Origin: Tsukamurella pseudospumae
GTDB lineage: Bacteria > Actinomycetota > Actinomycetes > Mycobacteriales > Mycobacteriaceae
Length of the DNA stretch: 64,000 bases
Reading direction: 5' to 3'
NCBI RefSeq assembly: GCF_001575205.1
Contig: NZ_LSRE01000010.1
Location: 62,001-126,000 of the forward strand
Shown here: piece after piece, positions 42,017-50,204 of the stretch
Layout: every line of letters begins with the position of its first letter
How positions within the stretch are numbered: position 1 is the first letter of the stretch
Notes under the pieces: model-generated
Databases searched by the model: none
What the model was told of the DNA's origin: nothing
The model's input: only the letters and a program-made list of their open reading frames with translations
Made by a program: the position numbers and the translations under genes

Positions 42017-42904
42017 ATGAATCTGCGGCAGCTCCGCTACTTCGTCGCGGTCGCAGAGGAGCGGCACTTCGGCCGCGCCGCGCAGCGCCTGCACATGGCG
42101 CAGCCGCCCCTGTCGCACCAGATCCGGCAGCTGGAGAGCGATCTCGGCGTAGAGCTCCTGCACCGCACCACGCGCCGGGTCGATCTCACGGACGCGGGGC
42201 GCGCCTACCTCGAGCGGGCGCGGGCCATTCTGTCCTCCGTCGACGACGCGGCGCAGCACGCGCGTCGCGTGGCGGCCGGCGCCACGGGGCATCTGACGAT
42301 CGGCTGCGTCGGCACCGCGACGTACAGCCTGCTCCCGCCGCTGGCGCGGCGGCTCGCGGAGGAACTCCCGGGGATCGACTTCGCGTTCCGCGGCGAGATG
42401 CTGGTGCCCGACCAGGTCGAGGCGCTGCGCTCCGGGGCGATCGACATCGCGCTCCTGCGGCCGCCGGTGGCGGATCAGTCCCTGCGGATCCGCGTCGTGC
42501 GTCGCGAGCCGTGGGTCGTCGCGCTGCCCGCCGACCACCCTTTGACACGGAGGGAGCGGCTGCGGGTGTCGGACCTGGCGGGCGCGGCGTTCATCGTCCA
42601 TTCGGCGGACCGTCGATCCGCGATGTACGACCGGGTCGCCGCGCTCCTCCGCGAAGGCGGTGTCGCACCGACGATCCGGCACGAGGTGGGCGAGACCTCC
42701 ACGCTCGCAACGCTCGTCGCCGCCGGTCTGGGTATCGCCGTCGCCCCCGAGCCGATCACGGCACTGCGTCTCGACGGCCTCTCCTACCGCCCGCTCGACG
42801 GAGCGGGCACCGGCGTCGACCTGGCCGTCGCACACCTGGCAGACCGGGAGGACCGCCATCTGGCGCGCGTCGCGGACCTCATCGTCGACCTCACCGCGGT
42901 CTGA
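42017..42904 (+). CDS. LysR-family regulator of the pcaFIJ operon
   Basis: The 295-aa protein has the LysR HTH: M-N-L-R-Q-L-R-Y-F-V-A-V-A-E-E-R-H-F-G-R-A-A in two halves, then R-L-H-M-A-Q-P-P-L-S-H-Q-I-R-Q-L-E and T-T-R-R-V. The M-A-Q-P-P-L-S form is typical of the CatR/BenM/PcaQ-type aromatic regulators. The effector domain follows. Divergent from pcaF; inducer probably an intermediate such as beta-ketoadipate or muconate-type acid. Confidence 0.9.
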   Translation: MNLRQLRYFVAVAEERHFGRAAQRLHMAQPPLSHQIRQLESDLGVELLHRTTRRVDLTDAGRAYLERARAILSSVDDAAQHARRVAAGATGHLTIGCVGTATYSLLPPLARRLAEELPGIDFAFRGEMLVPDQVEALRSGAIDIALLRPPVADQSLRIRVVRREPWVVALPADHPLTRRERLRVSDLAGAAFIVHSADRRSAMYDRVAALLREGGVAPTIRHEVGETSTLATLVAAGLGIAVAPEPITALRLDGLSYRPLDGAGTGVDLAVAHLADREDRHLARVADLIVDLTAV

Positions 42905-42910
42905 GTTCGG

Positions 42911-43945
42911 TCACCGACCGGCGACCCGCGCCCGGGTCTGCGAAGGAGTCTCGCCGAACCGGCGGCGGTACATCCCGGCGAACCGCGAGGGGTGGGTGAA
43001 CCCCCAGTCGTAGGCGGTCTCGGTCACGGTGCGGCCGGAGTCCGGAGTCACCAGCTCGGCGCGGACGCGGTCCAGTCGCTCACCCAGGATGTATGCACTG
43101 GGCGAAAGCGCGAGCCGGTCCTGGAAGGCGCGCTGCAGCGAGCGCACGCTGACCCCGACGTGCGCAGCCACGTCGGGCACCGAGAGCGGCCCGCTCAGCC
43201 CCGCCTCGATGTGATCGAGCGCCCGTTGGAAGGTCCTCGGGTGCACCCGATCCGCGTCGCGGTCGTGGAGGAGCTCGGACTGATTGTGCCGGTGGGAGAC
43301 CAGGAGCCCGGTGATGAGCAGGTCCCGCCAGTGCCGGGCCATCACCGGATCCGTGGCGAGTCCCGCCTCGTCGTCGAGGTCCCGCAGCAGCGAGCGCAGT
43401 GCTCCCGACCAGCTCCGGAGCCCGGGCGCGCCGAGGTCCATCCCGACCTCGAAGACGACCGGACCGCCGACGGGGCGGCCGGCGAGAGCTTCCAGTCGCT
43501 CCTGGACGGCAGCACGTTCGAGCCGCAGGTGCAGTTGGCGGTAGGAGCCGTCCATCCGCATCCGTGCCCGCATCGCGGGCGACAGCACGGCGGCCACTCC
43601 GCCCTCGATCACCGCTCCGCCGTCGGCCCCGACGAGTTCGAGCCGGTTCGACCCGGCCACCGCGATCATGAGGTCGTAGTAGTCGATGCGGTCGAGGATG
43701 TCGACGTCGATCGGAGTCCCCTGCTCCAGGTAGACCACGCCGAGGTCCGCGACCGCTGCGGACCGGACCGCGCCACGGAAGGGAGTCGCGGGGTCGCGCG
43801 GCACCGCGATCGAGTGGGTGCTGAGCAGACCGCCCGCGGCACTGCGGAAGGCGTCGACATCCGTGGTCCGCAGGCTGTCGAACCGGCCCAGCGGCGCGGC
43901 GGTCACCCCGCCACCGGCATCGGGACCGCCCCACATCGCCATCAC
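42911..43945 (-). CDS. AraC-family regulator
   Basis: The 344-aa protein has an N-terminal cupin-like domain (AraC-binding-like, L-E-Q-G-T-P-I-D and M-R-M-D-G-S-Y-R-Q-L-H) and a C-terminal double HTH: V-P-D-V-A-A-H-V-G-V-S-V-R-S-L-Q-R-A-F followed by T-E-T-A-Y-D-W-G-F-T-H-P-S-R-F-A-G-M-Y-R-R-R-F-G, in the usual order. It is divergent from the FAD hydroxylase operon across 189 bp, so it most likely activates that operon in response to its aromatic substrate. Convergent with the LysR gene, 6 bp between stops. Confidence 0.9.
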   Translation of the reverse strand: MMAMWGGPDAGGGVTAAPLGRFDSLRTTDVDAFRSAAGGLLSTHSIAVPRDPATPFRGAVRSAAVADLGVVYLEQGTPIDVDILDRIDYYDLMIAVAGSNRLELVGADGGAVIEGGVAAVLSPAMRARMRMDGSYRQLHLRLERAAVQERLEALAGRPVGGPVVFEVGMDLGAPGLRSWSGALRSLLRDLDDEAGLATDPVMARHWRDLLITGLLVSHRHNQSELLHDRDADRVHPRTFQRALDHIEAGLSGPLSVPDVAAHVGVSVRSLQRAFQDRLALSPSAYILGERLDRVRAELVTPDSGRTVTETAYDWGFTHPSRFAGMYRRRFGETPSQTRARVAGR

Positions 43946-44057
43946 CTCCGCACCCGACGGATCACCTCGACGAGGCCCTCACCTGCAGATTACACCCGGG
44001 CAGCGCCGGAACTGCGATCTGCGTCACCACATTCCGGCGCGATCCGGATAGCCCTGT

Positions 44058-44076
44058 CGCCACGCGGATAGTGGCG
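44058..44076. promoter_or_regulatory. CGCCAC-N7-GTGGCG inverted repeat before the FAD hydroxylase
   Basis: Perfect 6-bp arms at 44058-44063 and 44071-44076, about 60 bp upstream of the hydroxylase start. It could be a regulator site or an mRNA leader hairpin. AraC proteins usually bind direct repeats, so the binder is uncertain. Confidence 0.35.
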
Positions 44077-44134
44077 TCCGTCACCCGTTCGTAGCGTGCA
44101 TCACATCGCCACAGTCCCGCGATGAAGGAGAACC

Positions 44135-45745
44135 GTGAACACCGAATCGACAACCACCACTGACTACGACGTCGCCGTCATCGGCTACGGCCCGACCGGC
44201 CTCGTCCTCTCGTCGATGCTGGCGCGGGCGGGCCACCGAGTGGTGGCCGTCGAGCGCTGGCCGGGCCTCTACGGCATGCCGCGGCTGACGCACATCGACG
44301 GCGAGACCGCCCGGATCATCCAGGCCGCGGGCGATGTCGACAGCGCCCTGCGCGACGCCGCTCCCGCGGCGGTGTACGAGTGGCGCAACGGTGCGGAGGA
44401 GTTGCTGATCGCCGTCGACTGGTCGGGCGAGTCCAGCGGTTTCGCCGCGCACTACTCGATGTACCAGCCGCACATCGAGTGCTCGATCGACGAGCGCAAC
44501 CGCACGCGCCCGAACCTCGACGTGCTCCAGGGCACCATCCTGGTGAGCATGGAGCAGTCGGACGATCACGTGGAGCTGGTCGTGCGCCCCTGGTCGCGCG
44601 ACCGGGACGCGCAATGGGCCGATGCGCCGGAGCGCACGCTCACCGCACAGTACGTGGTCGGCGCGGACGGCGCCGGCAGCACGGTCCGCCACCTCCTCGG
44701 CATCGACCGCTCCGATCTCCACGTCGACGATCGCTGGCTCAACATCGACACCGAATGCGTTCGCCCCCTGGGCGACCGGTTCGACACCGCCCGGCAGTAC
44801 TGCGACCCGCGTCAGCCCCACATGTTCATGCCGATCGGGCGGAGCCGCCAGCGGTTCGAGGTCGCGGTCCGGCCCGAGGACGACGCCGACGAGATGGCCA
44901 CCGAGGAGTTCGCCTGGCGGTGGCTCCGGGCGCAGCACGACCTGGGGCCCGACGACGTGAAGATCCTGCGCCACATCGTGTACACGTTCTCCGCGTGCAC
45001 CGCCGACGCCTGGCGTGCAGGGCGGGTGTTCCTGGCCGGCGATGCCGCGCACACGATGCCCCCGTACATGGGCCAGGGCGCGTGCTCCGGCATGCGGGAC
45101 GGGATCACGCTCGCGTGGAAACTCGACCTCGTTCTGTCGGGGAGGGCCGGAGAGGCGTTGCTGGACACCTACGAGGCCGAGCGCCGACCGCACGTCGAGG
45201 TCATCCAGAACTGCGCCGTCGAGCTGGGACGCGTGGCGAACCTCAAGGACCCCGTGGCCGCCGCCGCGCGCGACATCGCCTTCCAGCGCGGCGAGGTCCC
45301 TCCCCTGCCACCGTTCCCGACGATCGCCGCGGGCGTGATCGACGCCGACGCCGACGGGCTGCCGGTCGACGTCGCCGGAACTCTTGCGCCGCAGGGCGTC
45401 GTGCGCCTCGCCGACGATCGCTCCGGGCGGTTCGACGACCTGCACCCGTGGGGGTTCGCAGTGGTCTCCACGCGCGACGCGACCGAGATCCTGGGGCCGG
45501 ATCGCCTGACCTTCCTGGCCGAGCTCGGCGGCACCGTCGTCACCCTGGAGCCGGGGCATCCGCACTCGATCGTCGATGAGCACGGCACCTACGCCGCCTA
45601 CTTCGCGGACACCGGCGCCGACGCCTTCCTCGTGCGCCCCGACTTCCACCTGTACGGTGCGGCCGGCCTCGCCGACCTGCCGCGACTGGTGGACGGCCTC
45701 CGGGTGAAGCTGAGCGCCGCTCCGGCCGTGGCGGTCGCCCGGTGA
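44135..45745 (+). CDS. FAD-dependent aromatic hydroxylase (MhpA/resorcinol-hydroxylase type)
   Basis: The 536-aa class A flavoprotein has the FAD motif V-A-V-I-G-Y-G-P-T-G near residue 14, the D-G/NADPH motif V-V-G-A-D-G-A-G-S, and F-L-A-G-D-A-A-H-T-M-P-P, followed by a thioredoxin-like C-terminal part. By fold it resembles MhpA and related phenol hydroxylases. The operon also encodes maleylacetate reductase and an intradiol dioxygenase but no extradiol enzyme, so hydroxylation of resorcinol or a relative to hydroxyquinol is the best guess. GAAGGAGA precedes ATG 44135. The stop overlaps the hydrolase GTG. Confidence 0.85.
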   Translation: MNTESTTTTDYDVAVIGYGPTGLVLSSMLARAGHRVVAVERWPGLYGMPRLTHIDGETARIIQAAGDVDSALRDAAPAAVYEWRNGAEELLIAVDWSGESSGFAAHYSMYQPHIECSIDERNRTRPNLDVLQGTILVSMEQSDDHVELVVRPWSRDRDAQWADAPERTLTAQYVVGADGAGSTVRHLLGIDRSDLHVDDRWLNIDTECVRPLGDRFDTARQYCDPRQPHMFMPIGRSRQRFEVAVRPEDDADEMATEEFAWRWLRAQHDLGPDDVKILRHIVYTFSACTADAWRAGRVFLAGDAAHTMPPYMGQGACSGMRDGITLAWKLDLVLSGRAGEALLDTYEAERRPHVEVIQNCAVELGRVANLKDPVAAAARDIAFQRGEVPPLPPFPTIAAGVIDADADGLPVDVAGTLAPQGVVRLADDRSGRFDDLHPWGFAVVSTRDATEILGPDRLTFLAELGGTVVTLEPGHPHSIVDEHGTYAAYFADTGADAFLVRPDFHLYGAAGLADLPRLVDGLRVKLSAAPAVAVAR

Positions 45746-46797
45746 ACGCCGGCGTGATCGCCGCCAACGACGCGCACTGGCGTGCGATGGGTGTCACCCG
45801 GCTCCTCGACGCGGGGATGCGGTACGACGACGTCCTCGGCCTCCGGGCGGGTACCGACGCCGGCCGGATGTGGGACGAGGTCGCCGAGGAGCTGGGCGAC
45901 GCACGGACCGCCCAGGCGCTCGCGGCCGCCGAGGCGGGCCGAGCGGTCACCGCCCACGAGAGTCACCGCGCGGCCGCGGCCTGCTACCTGTTCGCCCAGA
46001 TGGCGTTCAACTTCGACACCGACCGCAAGCGCCGGCTGTACGCCCGGTTCGACGACGCCGTGGCGGCCGCGGCCGCGCACTCCCCGGTCCCGATGCGCCG
46101 CGTGGAGGCCGAATTCGGCGCCGGCGCCCTGACCGGCTGGCGCCTGCGGCCGGACGCGCCTCGGGGCACCGTCGTGGTCTTCGGCGGCCAGAGCGGCTGG
46201 GGCGCCACATACCTGCGCTACGCCGATGCCCTCGTCGCCCGGGGGCTGGCCGTGATCCTCGCGGAGGGCCCGGGGCAGGGGGATTCGCGACTGGTGCACG
46301 GGGTGCATCTCGATGTGGACGTGGCCGCCGCGTTCGGTGTGTTCGTCGACCTCGCGAAGTCGGACGGGCCGGTCGGGGTGTGGGGCAACAGCGTCGGGGG
46401 CCTGTTCGCGGCGCTCACCGCGGCTCGGCATCCCGGCGTCACCGCGTGCTGCGTCAACGGGTCGTTCGCCGCGCCGCGCCTGCTCGAGTTCCGGACCTTC
46501 GCCGAACAGGCGAAGGCGATGCTCGGCAGGGCCGACGACGATGCGGTCATCGCGAACTTCGCGCGCCTGCGGTTCGATCCGGCCGCGGAGGCGATCCCCT
46601 GTCCGCTGCTGGTCCTGCACGGCGGGGCCGATCCGCTGGTGGACCTCGCCGATCAGCAGCCCTTCCTCGACGCCGCGACCGATGCGACACTGCGGATCTG
46701 GGACGACGGAGAACACACCATCTACAACCACGCCGACGAACGGAACGCGCTGGCCGCGGACTGGTTCGCCGAACGACTCGACGGGAACCGCGCATGA
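45742..46797 (+). CDS. Alpha/beta hydrolase, possible C-C bond hydrolase (DHPON-hydrolase/FrsA-like)
   Basis: The 351-aa protein has a long helical N-terminal part (about 1-110) before the hydrolase core, as in 2,6-dihydroxypseudooxynicotine hydrolase of nicotine degraders. That enzyme splits a C-C bond beside a dihydroxylated ring. The nucleophile is in V-W-G-N-S-V-G-G, the acid in L-H-G-G-A-D-P-L, the His in D-G-E-H-T-I-Y. It overlaps the hydroxylase and the maleylacetate reductase by 4 bp each. A role in releasing a resorcinol-type ring from an acyl side chain is inferred; an esterase role is the alternative. Confidence 0.75.
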   Translation: MNAGVIAANDAHWRAMGVTRLLDAGMRYDDVLGLRAGTDAGRMWDEVAEELGDARTAQALAAAEAGRAVTAHESHRAAAACYLFAQMAFNFDTDRKRRLYARFDDAVAAAAAHSPVPMRRVEAEFGAGALTGWRLRPDAPRGTVVVFGGQSGWGATYLRYADALVARGLAVILAEGPGQGDSRLVHGVHLDVDVAAAFGVFVDLAKSDGPVGVWGNSVGGLFAALTAARHPGVTACCVNGSFAAPRLLEFRTFAEQAKAMLGRADDDAVIANFARLRFDPAAEAIPCPLLVLHGGADPLVDLADQQPFLDAATDATLRIWDDGEHTIYNHADERNALAADWFAERLDGNRA

Positions 46798-47849
46798 ACT
46801 TCACCCACGAGAGCCTCTCGCAGAAGATCCGATTCGGGTCGGGGACCGCCCGCGACGCCCTCAGCGAGGTCACCGCCGGCGCCGCGCGGATCATGTTGAT
46901 CTGCTCGCCGCGCGAGGCGGAGCGGGCCGCCGAGATCACCGTGGACCTCCCGGTGGCGCTCCACCACCACGATGTCGCGATGCACGTCCCCGTCGAGGTC
47001 GCGGATCGCGGCCGCAGCGCCGCCGCAGAGGCGCGGGCTGACCTGCTGCTGTGCTTCGGCGGCGGCTCGGCGATCGGTCTCGCCAAGGCCGTCGCGTTGA
47101 CCACGTCGATCCCGATCGTCGCCGTCCCGACGACCTACTCCGGCTCCGAGGCGACGTCGATGTGGGGCATGACCGACAACGGTGTGAAGACCACGGGCGT
47201 CGACCCGCGCGTCGCGCCGCGGGCGATCGTCTACGACGCCGAGCTCACGCTGGGGCTTCCCGCTGAGATCGGCACGGCGTCGGGCCTCAACGCCCTCGCG
47301 CACAGCGTGGATGCGATGTGGGGCCCGCGCGCCGACCCGATCGACCGGGTCCTCGCGGCCGAATCCGCCCGCGCGGTCCGCGAGGGCCTCCCGGCGATCG
47401 CCGCCGACGCGTCCGACCTCACCGGCCGGGAGCAGGTGCTGTACGCCGCCTACCTGGCGGCGACGGCGTTCTCGTCGGCGGGATCGGGCCTGCACCACAA
47501 GATCTGCCACGTCCTGGGCGGCGCCTTCGACCTCCCGCACGCGCAGACGCACGCCGCGGTGCTCCCCCACGTCCTCGCCTTCAACGCGCCCGCTGCGCCG
47601 GAGGCGCAGGCCCGGCTCGCCGGGGCGTTCGGTGCTCCCACCGCCGTCGAGGGACTCGCCGCCCTCTACGACGAGGTGCGCGCGCCCCGCTCGCTGCGGG
47701 ACCTCGGCATGGCCGAAGCCGACATCGCCCCCGCCGTCGAGGCGGTCCTGCCGCTGGTCCCCGCCGGGAACCCGCGCCCGGTCACCGCCGCCGACCTCCA
47801 CCGCATCCTTTCCGCGGCGTGGTCCGGCGCCACGCCCGAGCACATCTAG
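46794..47849 (+). CDS. Maleylacetate reductase
   Basis: The 351-aa iron-type-alcohol-dehydrogenase relative reduces maleylacetate to beta-ketoadipate with NAD(P)H. Visible: K-I-R-F-G-S-G near the start, [12 protein letters not shown] (cofactor loop), [10 protein letters not shown] (the maleylacetate-reductase form of the loop), [20 protein letters not shown], and [10 protein letters not shown] 46794 overlaps the hydrolase stop. Its product enters the pcaFIJ pathway encoded 5 kb away. Confidence 0.92.
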   Translation: MNFTHESLSQKIRFGSGTARDALSEVTAGAARIMLICSPREAERAAEITVDLPVALHHHDVAMHVPVEVADRGRSAAAEARADLLLCFGGGSAIGLAKAVALTTSIPIVAVPTTYSGSEATSMWGMTDNGVKTTGVDPRVAPRAIVYDAELTLGLPAEIGTASGLNALAHSVDAMWGPRADPIDRVLAAESARAVREGLPAIAADASDLTGREQVLYAAYLAATAFSSAGSGLHHKICHVLGGAFDLPHAQTHAAVLPHVLAFNAPAAPEAQARLAGAFGAPTAVEGLAALYDEVRAPRSLRDLGMAEADIAPAVEAVLPLVPAGNPRPVTAADLHRILSAAWSGATPEHI

Positions 47850-47857
47850 GAGCCACC

Positions 47858-48787
47858 GTGCACGACACATCCACGACCGATCGGACGGCGACCGACCAGA
47901 CCGCCGCCGAGCAGACCCGGGTCGAGCAGGCCCTGGTCGAGCGGGTCCTGCGGTCCTTCGCCGACACCGAGGACCCGCGCCTCAAAGACGTGCTGGAATC
48001 CCTGGTGCGGCACCTGCACTCGTTCATCCGCGAGATCCGCCTCACCGAGGCGGAATGGACCGCGGCGATCGACTTCCTCACCGCGTGCGGCCGCATCACC
48101 GACGACCGCCGGCAGGAGTTCATCCTGCTATCCGACGTTCTCGGCGCGTCCATGCAGACGGTCACCGTCAACAACGAACTCGACGGCGACGCCACCGAGG
48201 CCACCGTCTTCGGCCCCTTCTTCGTCGACGACGCGCCGTCGATCCCCTTCGGCGGCGACATCGCCGGCGGCGCGACCGGCGAGCCCTGCTGGGTCGAGGG
48301 CACCGTCACCGGGACCGACGGTGCGCCGATTCCCGACGCCCGGATCGAGGTCTGGGAGTGCGACGAGGACGGCCTCTACGACGTCCAGTACGGCGACGAG
48401 CGCACCGCTGCACGAGCCCGGCTCGAGACCCGCGGGGACGGCACGTACGGATTCTGGGGACTGCGGCCCGTGCCCTACCCCATCCCTGCCGACGGCCCCG
48501 TCGGCCGCCTGCTCGCGGCGACCGGACGCTCGCCCCTGCGCGCCGCGCACCTGCACTTCATGGTCTCCGCTCCCGGATTCCGGACCCTGGTGACGCACAT
48601 CTTCGTCGAGGGCGACGAGCAACTCGTCATCGGCGACAGCGTCTTCGGCGTCAAGGACTCCCTGATCAAGCGCTTCGAGGCGCAGGGCGCCGGCGCGCCG
48701 GTGCCGACCGCGCGCGACCTCGGCGGCGGACCGTGGTCGCGCACCCGATTCGACATCGTCCTCTCCCTCGATCCGTCCGCGCACTGA
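47858..48787 (+). CDS. Intradiol dioxygenase, hydroxyquinol 1,2-dioxygenase type
   Basis: The 309-aa enzyme has the N-terminal dimerisation helix region (residues 20-100) and the catalytic barrel with iron ligands: Tyr in G-L-Y-D-V-Q, Tyr in [12 protein letters not shown], and two His in [16 protein letters not shown] before the barrel and the G-P-V-G-x-L form fit hydroxyquinol or catechol/chlorocatechol dioxygenases. Placement behind maleylacetate reductase favours hydroxyquinol, giving maleylacetate. GTG 47858 follows AGGAG; last gene of the operon. Confidence 0.88.
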   Translation: MHDTSTTDRTATDQTAAEQTRVEQALVERVLRSFADTEDPRLKDVLESLVRHLHSFIREIRLTEAEWTAAIDFLTACGRITDDRRQEFILLSDVLGASMQTVTVNNELDGDATEATVFGPFFVDDAPSIPFGGDIAGGATGEPCWVEGTVTGTDGAPIPDARIEVWECDEDGLYDVQYGDERTAARARLETRGDGTYGFWGLRPVPYPIPADGPVGRLLAATGRSPLRAAHLHFMVSAPGFRTLVTHIFVEGDEQLVIGDSVFGVKDSLIKRFEAQGAGAPVPTARDLGGGPWSRTRFDIVLSLDPSAH

Positions 48788-48938
48788 CCGCGCGACCCGC
48801 GCGGTGTTACGGACGGGCGACCGGCGCGGTTACCGCGCGATCACCGATTCCTCACCGCGTTCCCCCGGCACCGGGTGCGTTCGCGGCTCGGCCCACCATG
48901 GTGCGATCCGTTCACCGCTCGCGAAGGAGCCCCACCTG

Positions 48939-49901
48939 ATGCCCATCACCGATCGCCGGATCACCCTGCGGTTCCTCGCCGCCCCCACCGACGTCGCGAC
49001 GGTGGGCGGCGGAGTCCGTGGAGGCCGCATCCTCGAGTGGATCGACAAGGCCGCCTACGCCTGCGCCGCGGCGTGGTCGGGCGGTTACTCGGTGACCGCC
49101 TACGTCGGCAACATCGGATTCGGCCGTGACATCGCCTCGGGCGACGTCGTCGAGGTGCGGGCCACGCTGGTCCTCACCGGTCGCAGCAGCATGCACATCC
49201 GGTGCGAGGTCGCCTCCGCCGATCCGCGGGTGGGCACCTTCACCGTCGCCAGCACGTGCCTGCTCGTCTTCGTCGCCGTCGACGAGGACGGGAAGCCGAC
49301 GCCCGTGCGGCAGTGGCAGCCGGTCCTCGCCGAGGACGTGCGCGCGGCCGAGGAGGCCGAGGCCCGCGCCGACGTGCGGCAGCGGATCGCGGCGGCCATG
49401 AGCGGCGCGGACTACACGCTGCCGACCGAGACGGAACACCGCACCACACGCTTCCTCGCCGCACCCACCGACATCAACTGGGGCGGCAAGGCACACGGCG
49501 GCCGGGTGATGGGCTGGATGGACGACGCCGCCTACCTGTGCGCCGCGGGCTGGAGCGGCGGCGAGGCGGTCAGCGTCTACGTCGGTGGCGTGCGCTTCTA
49601 CCGCCCTGTCCAGATCGGGCAGGTCATCGAGGTCTCTGCTCGCCTGCTGCACACGGGCCGGCAGACGATGCACGTCTCCGTCCACCTCTCCACCTGCTGG
49701 CCGCACGAGTACGCCCCCCAGCCCGCCGCCCACGCGCTGCACGTGCTCGCTGCGCTCGACACCGGCGGCGACGCGACGGCCGTGCGCCCGTGGACACCGC
49801 GGTTGCCCGGCGACATCGCGCTCGACGCGCACGCCCGCGAGCTGATCGCGATCCGCGGACGCCGCTCCGCCTCGGCCGCGACGCGGATGGTGGCCATCTG
49901 A
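48939..49901 (+). CDS. Acyl-CoA thioesterase with two hotdog domains
   Basis: The 320-aa protein is an internal duplication. R-F-L-A-A-P-T-D opens both halves (about residues 10 and 168), each followed by G-G-R-x-x-x-W-x-D-x-A-A-Y and T-G-R-x-x-M-H. Such double-hotdog enzymes hydrolyse acyl-CoA. ATG 48939 is chosen for its GAAGGAG site and because the first repeat starts right after it; the open frame runs from 48804. It lies 151 bp after the dioxygenase operon, so it may be separately transcribed. Confidence 0.85.
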   Translation: MPITDRRITLRFLAAPTDVATVGGGVRGGRILEWIDKAAYACAAAWSGGYSVTAYVGNIGFGRDIASGDVVEVRATLVLTGRSSMHIRCEVASADPRVGTFTVASTCLLVFVAVDEDGKPTPVRQWQPVLAEDVRAAEEAEARADVRQRIAAAMSGADYTLPTETEHRTTRFLAAPTDINWGGKAHGGRVMGWMDDAAYLCAAGWSGGEAVSVYVGGVRFYRPVQIGQVIEVSARLLHTGRQTMHVSVHLSTCWPHEYAPQPAAHALHVLAALDTGGDATAVRPWTPRLPGDIALDAHARELIAIRGRRSASAATRMVAI

Positions 49902-49906
49902 CCGGA

Positions 49907-49912
49907 TAGACT
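49907..49912 (+). promoter_or_regulatory. -10 box (TAGACT) of a leaderless XRE gene
   Basis: TAGACT, 6 nt (TCTGCC), then ATG 49919, with no ribosome site. Confidence 0.5.
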
Positions 49913-49918
49913 TCTGCC

Positions 49919-50185
49919 ATGGTCCGGCAGCCCCTCACCCCCGAACAGATCGCCGCGGGTCGGCGTCTCGGGGCGCGGCTGCGCACGGCGCGCGGTGCCC
50001 GCAGGCCCGACGAGGTGGCACGCGCGGCGGGGATCTCCCCCGAGACGCTGCGCAAGATCGAGACCGGCCGGATGGCGACGCCCGCGTTCGGCACCGTCGT
50101 CGCGTTGGCGGCCGTGCTCGGCGAGCCTCTGGACGCGCTGGCGTCGGAGTACCTGGACGCCGAGGGGCTGCGCCACACCGGGTAG
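49919..50185 (+). CDS. XRE-family small DNA-binding protein (88 aa)
   Basis: A single HTH_3 domain: L-G-A-R-L-R-T-A-R-G, then D-E-V-A-R-A-A-G-I-S-P-E-T-L-R-K-I-E-T-G-R, and a C-terminal helix. No second domain is present. It is 19 bp upstream of a methionine aminopeptidase gene that carries a palindrome right at its start codon, so it is the obvious candidate regulator of that gene. Leaderless start. Confidence 0.88.
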   Translation: MVRQPLTPEQIAAGRRLGARLRTARGARRPDEVARAAGISPETLRKIETGRMATPAFGTVVALAAVLGEPLDALASEYLDAEGLRHTG

Positions 50186-50190
50186 CGCGT

Positions 50191-50204
50191 GGTATTTTAA
50201 TACC
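50191..50204. promoter_or_regulatory. GGTAT-N4-ATACC palindrome with -10 box at the map start
   Basis: GGTAT, TTTA, ATACC abuts the ATG at 50205. The hexamer TATTTT inside it (50193-50198) lies 6 nt before that ATG, like other leaderless starts here. A protein bound to the palindrome would cover the -10 box. Confidence 0.6.

Noticed and set aside
46794-47849. Annotation as a general alcohol dehydrogenase
   Set aside because: The P-T-T-Y-S-G-S-E form of the loop and the neighbouring intradiol dioxygenase point to maleylacetate reductase.
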